The translations under genes were made by a program, and so were the position numbers. DNA of 57,028 nucleotides from Sulfobacillus harzensis (lineage in GTDB: Bacteria; Bacillota; Sulfobacillia; Sulfobacillales; Sulfobacillaceae): assembly GCF_012933365.1 (NCBI RefSeq), contig NZ_JABBVZ010000018.1, positions 1-57,028 of the forward strand. Direction: 5' to 3'. Shown here piece by piece: positions 52,069 through 57,028 of this stretch. Position 1 is the first letter of the stretch. Every line of letters starts with the position of its first letter. The notes under the pieces were generated by a model that was given only the letters and a program-made list of their open reading frames with translations, was not told the origin of the DNA and did no database searches.

Positions 52069-52126
52069 AAAAGGCCCGCCCCCTTCGGGGCGAGCCGTCG
52101 TCTACTCGCAGTTTCAGTATAGCACC
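52069..52126 (-). promoter_or_regulatory. Promoter-hairpin module E
   Basis: Minus strand: extended -10 GTGCTATACT (to 52,116), 13-nt leader, GACGACGG and a stem GGCTCGCCCC / GGGGCGGGCC ending TTTTG. It shares CCCTGATGTGC upstream of the -10 with module C. Confidence 0.65.
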
Positions 52127-52390
52127 TCTGGCACATCAGGGAAGTCCCCAGACCGGATCAGGTGTTCACCGGGTTTTCGCCAGACGCGGGCATGGGCGTC
52201 AGGGCATCGGCGGTCGGGGCAGACACCGGGACGTCTCTGGGGTTATCCCGGTGCGACCCACCTCCCCGGCGTCTGGGCCGGATACCAGACCGCCGTTGTC
52301 CCGTTGGACTACAGTGTGGCATCACGGCTCTGATTTGGGGCAAGTCCCGGGTGTGGAGTCTGAGGGACCCTGAGCGGGGTCCTGACCCTG
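52127..52390. other. Noncoding, structured region
   Basis: About 260 nt with no gene supported by a ribosome site. It contains a perfect 8-bp inverted repeat CACCGGGA ... TCCCGGTG (52224-52253), a further CCGGC-N6-GCCGG, and near the right end GGACCC ... GGGTCC, which may terminate the gene at 52,391. A Cys-rich minus-strand frame runs through it but has no start codon. Confidence 0.5.
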
Positions 52391-52687
52391 CTACGACGGA
52401 GTGATAGGGGTCCCGTTTACCCACTTGAACCCTCGCCACTTGGCTATCGGGTCGTAGGGAGGCGTATTGCGCTCGCTTAACGCATTCGTCAGCACCGGGT
52501 CGAGCTGTTGCAGTGTGTCGGCCAGCCATGTGTCGAAATTCCCTCGGTGAGGGGGAGGAGCCGGAACCGTCTCGGTCACCACAAAATGCCGGTCGGGATT
52601 CCCATGGGCGTCAACCTTGGTGTCATCCAACAGGATGGTTACTTTCGCCTCGGTCTTCGTATACGTCACATTCAACAGCTGGAACAT
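52391..52687 (-). CDS. Hypothetical protein
   Basis: 98 residues, beta N-terminus (FQLLNVTYTKTEAKVTILLD) and helical second half (FDTWLADTLQQLDPVLTNAL). GGGAGGAGG precedes the ATG. It follows the spike gene by 15 nt and may be its partner; no family recognised. Confidence 0.55.
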   Translation of the reverse strand: MFQLLNVTYTKTEAKVTILLDDTKVDAHGNPDRHFVVTETVPAPPPHRGNFDTWLADTLQQLDPVLTNALSERNTPPYDPIAKWRGFKWVNGTPITPS

Positions 52688-52702
52688 GGAATTGCCTCCT
52701 CC

Positions 52703-54652
52703 CTAAGTCGCAAAGACATCGACGGTCACGGTATCCTCCGGCACATAGTTGCCACTGATATACGCATTGGACGCCGTGACGCCGCTATCGCCCGTGACAG
52801 CCATCTGCCCTGAAGTGATGGACGTATCGGTCGCCGTGACGGTATTGGTCGCCGCGCCTTTCAGCGTCCCGGTGAGGTTGCCATTACTCGCCACCACCAG
52901 CGACAGCGTGACATCGGTCGCGGTTTCATCCGTGACGGATGTCGTCGCCAGCGTGGATACGGTCCCGGCATCGTATTTGATGAGGTTCAGGTTCGTCCCA
53001 ACCCATTCCACTTCGTAATAGGTATCGGAGGTGTTTTGGTATTCGACGCCGATGGTGGAGTGTACTCCCACTACGGCGCTAAACTCTAATAACGGAGGTA
53101 ACTGGATATTTGATCCATATCCCCCAGAGGCCCCCGGCCATAGTCCAGCAGTTGTTGTGTCGTTGTCCGAAATATCCGTGCCTAGGGTGAATGTTACAGG
53201 CCCAAGGGTTAATGTCGGTGCCGTTGAATAACTAGACCACGAAATAGACGATAAGTTATTGCCTGTATAATAAAATCCGATCCAATAGGTATTACCCGGG
53301 GACAATGTGACAGGTGATATCAATGTCAGATTCAAAAATCCTGTGGCCGAAGGGATGGCGGCTTCGGATGTTTGGGCGAGTATGTTACCTGAATTATCCC
53401 AAATAAAATATTGTGTACTATCACCAGCGCCGCTAAATTCAAATCCAATGCCCGCAATAGTACAAGTATACGAAACGGTAAAAGAGGATGCGAAATTGCC
53501 CGCATGATCTACCGTGGATTCAGGGGCTCCCCCCGTGAAGTTTCCAGAATAATTATTATCTACCTGATTATTCGCCACCGCAAACCCCGCCTGCAACGTC
53601 AAATTCTGAGGCTCCAATCCCGTGAGCGCATTCTCCAGCAACGTGGTAGGTGTCGTCTCGAACGTGGCTCCGGATGAGGAATAGGTCACACTCCCGCTTT
53701 CCACACTCCAGTTGGTCCCCGAGGTCAGCGCATCCGTGAAAATGGTCGAGGCCGAGGTGACTTGCGCGGTGAGCACCACCTCTACATTGGAGAACGACTG
53801 CCGCGACGAGGTCGTGCCTTCCGCATAGAACTCGCCATCGGGTCCATTGTACTGTGTGAGCGATGGGGCCGCGAGGGCGGTGTGGCGATTGTAGGGCGTG
53901 GCGGATGCGGTGTACGTGTAGCCGTAGGCCGAGGTGCCCTCGAGGATTACCGTCTCGAAATACCCCGTGGTGTCCCCGTTCAGAACCGCCGTGACCGATT
54001 CCGTGTTGGCCAGGTCCGTTACTGGTATGGTGATAGCCCCCAAGTACACCAAGCTGTTCGTCTGGACGGGCTTGCCAATGTTCACCGTCCCGGAATTGAC
54101 CACGACTTCCGTCCCTGACGCGAGCGTGGCGTTGATGGTGGCGTTCGTGACATTCGCATCCACCGTCCCGGACACCGGGACTAGCGCATTGGTGATGTTG
54201 GCATCGACGGTTCCCGACACGGTGGCGTCGACGTTGCCCCCAACATCGACGGTGGCATTCGTAATGTTGGCGTCCAACGGGGTCCCGATGCCCGCACTCC
54301 GGACGATGGTCAACCGGTCTCCGGGGGACGGGGCGACGGGGAAATCGTCTCCGAACATGACCGTCGTCTGGGCCGGCTGGGTGGTCGACGTGATATCGGC
54401 GACCGTCGTGTTGAACGCCCCGTAGTCGGCCCCGGGGCCCACGCCGCTCAGCGCACCGGATGTAAACCGTACCAATGCGCCGAGATAATGGGGCTGCAGC
54501 GACGCCGCAATATAAGGTACCGCGCCGGCGGGGTTGGCGAGGACGACGGTGCAGCTGTTGGCCCCCGTCACCTCGTTGACGGCCCACACATCCGTCAGCG
54601 GGCCATAGGCCGCCAACGCTTCTTCGACGTCGCCGGGTCCTAACGTGCTCAT
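52703..54652 (-). CDS. Large spike-like receptor-binding protein
   Basis: 649 residues, nearly all beta. An N-terminal attachment part is followed by short repeats at 127-176 (DANITNATVDV, DANITNALVPV, DANVTNATINA) like fibre shafts. A lectin-like domain at about 305-640 is split by an AT-rich insert (about 361-521) encoding a second beta domain (SATGFLNLTLISPVTLSPGN). GGGAGGG precedes the ATG; the start overlaps the previous stop by 4 nt. Host-surface binding is inferred. Confidence 0.65.
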   Translation of the reverse strand: MSTLGPGDVEEALAAYGPLTDVWAVNEVTGANSCTVVLANPAGAVPYIAASLQPHYLGALVRFTSGALSGVGPGADYGAFNTTVADITSTTQPAQTTVMFGDDFPVAPSPGDRLTIVRSAGIGTPLDANITNATVDVGGNVDATVSGTVDANITNALVPVSGTVDANVTNATINATLASGTEVVVNSGTVNIGKPVQTNSLVYLGAITIPVTDLANTESVTAVLNGDTTGYFETVILEGTSAYGYTYTASATPYNRHTALAAPSLTQYNGPDGEFYAEGTTSSRQSFSNVEVVLTAQVTSASTIFTDALTSGTNWSVESGSVTYSSSGATFETTPTTLLENALTGLEPQNLTLQAGFAVANNQVDNNYSGNFTGGAPESTVDHAGNFASSFTVSYTCTIAGIGFEFSGAGDSTQYFIWDNSGNILAQTSEAAIPSATGFLNLTLISPVTLSPGNTYWIGFYYTGNNLSSISWSSYSTAPTLTLGPVTFTLGTDISDNDTTTAGLWPGASGGYGSNIQLPPLLEFSAVVGVHSTIGVEYQNTSDTYYEVEWVGTNLNLIKYDAGTVSTLATTSVTDETATDVTLSLVVASNGNLTGTLKGAATNTVTATDTSITSGQMAVTGDSGVTASNAYISGNYVPEDTVTVDVFAT

Positions 54653-55302
54653 GATATCCCTCCCTGGTTCAGCATCTGAACGACTCCCTGAAGAATCGGG
54701 GCCATCACACTCTGATAGGTCTGGGTCGAGACCAAGACCCCGCTGAGTACCACCGTGGCGGTGGTGTCCGTCCAGTCCCCATTGGCGAAGGTCACCGTCA
54801 CACTATGGGTGACGACGGACTCCGCCGCGAGGAGCACGCCTTCATCGTGCGTGAGGGCATAGTTCTCGAGGACCGGCTGATTGTCAACCACCACCGTCGC
54901 CGTCACCGCGGCCGCGTGCCGGCGGCTCTCCACGGTGAGGGGCTCCAGCAGCACGAGAACCTGTTCGGTGGGCACCGCATACGCGAACGTTTCCGCCCCC
55001 TGCGCCGTCACGATGAGGGGCTCGCTAATGAGTTCCAGCGTCGCATCGCCGAGCGCCTGGGCGGCGAGGTAGGCCGCGGTGAGCGCCTTGGGCGTCACGG
55101 GTTGCGTGAGGGTAATGCCCCCGGCACCGGTCGATAGGGTGGATGGACTGGTCCCCGCGGTCGTCTTGCGGAAGGCGACCACCGGGGCCTGGGTTTTGAT
55201 CGTCGGCCCGACTTCTGGAGCGCCGGTCTGTTGGGCGATTTTCTGGATCTGTTCGGCTTCGGTGGGGAAGAGTGCTGCGAAGAGGTTGCCATCTTGGGCC
55301 AC
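54649..55302 (-). CDS. Beta-rich structural-type protein paired with the spike
   Basis: 217 residues: a helical N-terminus (FAALFPTEAEQIQKIAQQ) then strands (HAAAVTATVVVDNQPVLENY; SVTVTFANGDWTDTTATVVL). GTG start with AAAGGAGGCGA 6 nt upstream. Translationally coupled to the spike gene, so it may be the vertex or baseplate protein that carries it. Confidence 0.55.
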   Translation of the reverse strand: MAQDGNLFAALFPTEAEQIQKIAQQTGAPEVGPTIKTQAPVVAFRKTTAGTSPSTLSTGAGGITLTQPVTPKALTAAYLAAQALGDATLELISEPLIVTAQGAETFAYAVPTEQVLVLLEPLTVESRRHAAAVTATVVVDNQPVLENYALTHDEGVLLAAESVVTHSVTVTFANGDWTDTTATVVLSGVLVSTQTYQSVMAPILQGVVQMLNQGGIS

Positions 55303-55322
55303 GCGGATCGCCTCCTTTGGGT

Positions 55323-55508
55323 TTATGATAGCAGGTTGGCCGATTCGGGCTTGTCGGGCTCCGGGGCCGGAGGCGGGTCAACGAGGCCCTGCAGCAGCAA
55401 CAGGCCGCGGTGGAAATAGGCGTCCAGGTATCGTCGCTGCATTTCCCGAATCTTCTCGGCCAGCAATGCCTGGTAAACCTCGTCGCTAAGTGTTACCGTG
55501 ATGCGCAT
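55323..55508 (-). CDS. Ribbon-helix-helix-like small protein
   Basis: 61 residues: MRITVTLSDEVYQALLAEKI begins like an RHH strand-helix, followed by REMQRRYLDAYFHRG. A Pro-rich tail ends it. GAGAGGAGA precedes the ATG at 55,508. Might be a regulator of the late operon. Confidence 0.55.
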   Translation of the reverse strand: MRITVTLSDEVYQALLAEKIREMQRRYLDAYFHRGLLLLQGLVDPPPAPEPDKPESANLLS

Positions 55509-55659
55509 TATCACCGTCTCCTCTCTCAATCTCCATGCGCCGCGTTTCCGTCGTGTGGCAGCGATCACAGGCGCGGATGATGAGCCAATAGCCGGGGCGC
55601 TTGGTGCGATACGTCCACCACCGATGGCCCCGCCAGAGGCACTGCCACCGTCGCCCCAT
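55486..55659 (-). CDS. Small zinc-finger-like protein
   Basis: 57 residues: MGRRWQCLWRGHRWWTYRTK followed by ACDRCHTTETRRM. Two cysteine sites and His residues suggest one zinc ion. It overlaps both neighbours (1 and 23 nt), a typical phage gene arrangement. Confidence 0.55.
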   Translation of the reverse strand: MGRRWQCLWRGHRWWTYRTKRPGYWLIIRACDRCHTTETRRMEIERGDGDNAHHGNT

Positions 55660-55985
55660 TAGTCGGCCGTCACCGCCGCGTGGAAGGCGTTGCGCTCGGC
55701 GGTTGTGCGGTTCCGGTGATGGCCCCAATGCCCTTCGTACTCCGCGAACCACTCGTTCCGGCTGGCCACCCAATGGATCTTGATGACGGGCTCTTCTTTT
55801 GTCGCCTGCCATGCCTCCACCGCCGGCAACAGGTAGCACGGGTCGGTGAAGTCGTGGGGTCGCGGCCCATACTTCATCCGGATAGACGGAAACTGAAACG
55901 CCCAACACAGGTCATCATCGAACCCAAGCTTCACCAGCGTCTCCGCGATTTCGCGATTCAGGCGGTCCTGGTCTTGGTCAGTCAT
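55659..55985 (-). CDS. Hypothetical protein
   Basis: 108 residues: helical acidic N-terminus (MTDQDQDRLNREIAETLVKL), then an aromatic region with HWVASRNEWFAEYEGHWGHH. No family recognised. GAGGAGG precedes the ATG; it overlaps the neighbouring gene by 8 nt. Confidence 0.55.
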   Translation of the reverse strand: MTDQDQDRLNREIAETLVKLGFDDDLCWAFQFPSIRMKYGPRPHDFTDPCYLLPAVEAWQATKEEPVIKIHWVASRNEWFAEYEGHWGHHRNRTTAERNAFHAAVTAD

Positions 55986-56328
55986 GGGGCACCTCCTCGT
56001 TATCGTCCAAGATGGCCTGAATCGTCGCGAACGGGTTCGCATCATCGCGGTCGCGGAGGACCGCTTGAATCTGCGCCTGTTGCCCCCGCAACCGCCGCAC
56101 TTCGGCAATCAGTGCGGGCATCGCGTCGCGGGCCGTGGCAACAAAGCGCACATCGTCCTTGGCCCAGTTGGCGTACCACTCGCCATACGCATCTGGGGCG
56201 ACGCGGGGAATTACCGATTTATTCGGTTCCTGTCCGCCGACCAGATCTAAGCCGTCCCAGCTCCACGGCCCCGGCGTCGCGGCATCACACAGGGCTTGCC
56301 AGCGTTCCAGTTCCTCGTTGGTTATCAT
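55978..56328 (-). CDS. Phage hypothetical protein of the ATPGPW type
   Basis: 116 residues. The combination CDAATPGPWSWDG, then FVATARDAMPALIAEVRRLR is a familiar arrangement in many phage accessory proteins of unknown function. GGAGGTGAG precedes the ATG. Overlaps both neighbours by a few bases. Confidence 0.65.
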   Translation of the reverse strand: MITNEELERWQALCDAATPGPWSWDGLDLVGGQEPNKSVIPRVAPDAYGEWYANWAKDDVRFVATARDAMPALIAEVRRLRGQQAQIQAVLRDRDDANPFATIQAILDDNEEVPHD

Positions 56329-56495
56329 TAGCTCACCTCCTCCAGCGCGTCCAACAAGGCCGGATTGTTCTCAATCAGTTCAATCACGTCTTGCATGGCA
56401 TCCTCACGGTCACGGCCAGCCTCCGTTACTTCATCCACGATGTCGCGAATCGCCAACAATGTTCCCACGATGACTTGCTCCCAATGTCCGTACAT
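56328..56495 (-). CDS. Small acidic helical protein
   Basis: 55 residues, MYGHWEQVIVGTLLAIRDIV then acidic helices ending LLDALEEVS. GGAGGAGA precedes the ATG at 56,495. Its stop overlaps the next start by 3 nt. Confidence 0.55.
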   Translation of the reverse strand: MYGHWEQVIVGTLLAIRDIVDEVTEAGRDREDAMQDVIELIENNPALLDALEEVS

Positions 56496-56547
56496 GATTC
56501 TCTCCTCCGTTCTGCGCCACGCGGGCGGATAGTCCCGCACCGGATGG

Positions 56548-56808
56548 TCAGCGTGGTCGATGGCCCCCCGCGATCACCGCTTGAATGGGGGACATCTTCA
56601 CCCGCCTCACGGTGGCGCCGGGGTAATAGTGCCGCGCCGTTGCCTCGCTTTTAAACACCGGCAAAAATCCATCGCCAAACCGGGCTTCGACGGTATCAAT
56701 GGGCACGGCCAAGTCCGGCGCGTCCGCTGGGTAGACGCGGACATCGCGCCAGTCCCGAATTGCTGCGACGACCAACAATCGACCGTCCCAACCCTCTGGA
56801 TCAAACAT
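56548..56808 (-). CDS. Hypothetical protein
   Basis: 86 residues: MFDPEGWDGRLLVVAAIRDW, later VEARFGDGFLPVFKSEATAR. Mixed alpha/beta, no family recognised. Start at 56,808 lies inside the end of the zinc-ribbon gene with GGGAGG upstream. Confidence 0.55.
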   Translation of the reverse strand: MFDPEGWDGRLLVVAAIRDWRDVRVYPADAPDLAVPIDTVEARFGDGFLPVFKSEATARHYYPGATVRRVKMSPIQAVIAGGHRPR

Positions 56809-56977
56809 CGTACACCACCTCCCGGAAATTGCATTCGCTCTCCACCAGCACCAGCGCCCCGCAATGCGGGCACCCCGCCGTGTCGGCCCACCACCAGCCG
56901 CCAGGCGGCAAGACCGCATCCCACGTCACCGGACTCCAGTGGCCACACTTCGGGCATTGCGCTTCCCGCTTCTTCAC
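56801..56977 (-). CDS. Small zinc-ribbon protein
   Basis: 58 residues with CPKCGHW ... CPHCGALVLVE, a clear double CxxC zinc ribbon. GTG start with GGGGAGGG 6 nt upstream; the start overlaps the previous stop (GTGA). Zinc ribbons recur in this provirus; a nucleic-acid or protein-binding role is likely but unspecified. Confidence 0.65.
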   Translation of the reverse strand: MKKREAQCPKCGHWSPVTWDAVLPPGGWWWADTAGCPHCGALVLVESECNFREVVYDV

Positions 56978-57028
56978 GAAGGACCCTCCCCTTTCTCTAG
57001 CACCCGAATCGACAGCGCCGCCACGCCG
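56974..57028 (-). CDS. Partial gene at the window edge
   Basis: Last 17 codons of a minus-strand gene (reading GVAALSIRVLEKGEGPS then stop). Coupled to the zinc-ribbon gene by a GTGA overlap. Too short to identify. Confidence 0.5.
   Translation of the reverse strand, partial: GVAALSIRVLEKGEGPS

Larger units (their letters stand above)
31749..57028. mobile_element. Integrated provirus, left part (continues past the window)
   Basis: It starts at tRNA-Thr, carries a tyrosine integrase, two toxin-antitoxin pairs, lysis-type genes and a long run of minus-strand genes from the window edge down to the integrase, mostly with short or overlapping junctions. Many proteins are small, beta-rich or single-span membrane proteins. 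No terminase, portal, capsid protease, tape-measure or tail gene is recognisable. The five promoter-hairpin modules and shared protein repeats are confined to this stretch. The right end is not seen. Confidence 0.82.

Noticed and set aside
52158..52529. 123-codon minus-strand frame and a Cys-rich frame ending at 52,114
   Set aside because: The first overlaps the supported gene at 52,391 out of frame; the second has no start codon after its upstream stop.
1..57028. CRISPR array or restriction-modification system
   Set aside because: No regularly spaced direct repeats, Cas-like, methylase or restriction-enzyme genes were seen on either strand.

Overview
The window is chromosomal DNA of a moderately GC-rich, low-branching Firmicute. 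The gene order 5S rRNA / ctsR-mcsA-mcsB-clpC-radA-disA-yacL-ispD-ispF ... cysS-rlmB-sigH is the classical Firmicutes core, here interspersed with lineage-specific genes. A Sulfobacillus-like genus would fit, but that is inference; no 16S gene lies in the window.

Positions 1-31,750 are host backbone. They hold the tail of an rRNA operon with two tandem 5S genes, an AAA ATPase behind a palindrome-bearing promoter, and the CtsR heat-shock/protein-quality operon with a CtsR-type operator. Next come radA, disA, a secreted amidase, an amino-acid permease, yacL, ispD-ispF, a cell-wall amidase, an MFS exporter, a lipoprotein and PBP2 pair, cysS-rlmB-sigH, a MoxR/DUF58/transglutaminase operon and a MarR-ABC exporter operon. 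The standout here is radA: its reading frame is interrupted by 757 nt at a conserved motif. That insert shows P1, P3, P4, P5, P6 and P7 pairings of a group I intron, a U at the 5' exon end, a terminal G, and its own ORF of unknown family. Splicing would restore a 452-residue RadA.

From tRNA-Thr(UGU) at 31,673 to the right edge is an integrated provirus, not complete in the window. Its left end carries two small divergent transcription units that share an unusual promoter motif. Then follow a Phd/RelE toxin-antitoxin pair, a complete tyrosine integrase, small genes, an AbrB/PIN toxin-antitoxin pair, and about 17 kb of genes, all on the minus strand, that look like virion and lysis genes. These include two beta-rich capsid-type proteins, several small single-span membrane proteins, a lysozyme-like protein with a C-terminal membrane anchor, a peptidoglycan-binding protein and a 649-residue spike-like protein. 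No terminase, portal, tape measure or tail-tube gene is recognisable in 25 kb. I therefore suspect a tailless, possibly membrane-containing virus, or a very divergent tailed one. Any packaging ATPase and replication genes would lie beyond 57,028.

The provirus also repeats a module five times: an extended -10 promoter (TGC then TATAAT or TATACT), a short leader, GACGAYGG, and an intrinsic-terminator hairpin just upstream of a ribosome-binding site. This suggests a shared attenuation or antitermination scheme. Two protein repeat families and one duplicated small-protein family (consensus C-x2-LAKFGL-x-P-x-QC) occur only in this region.
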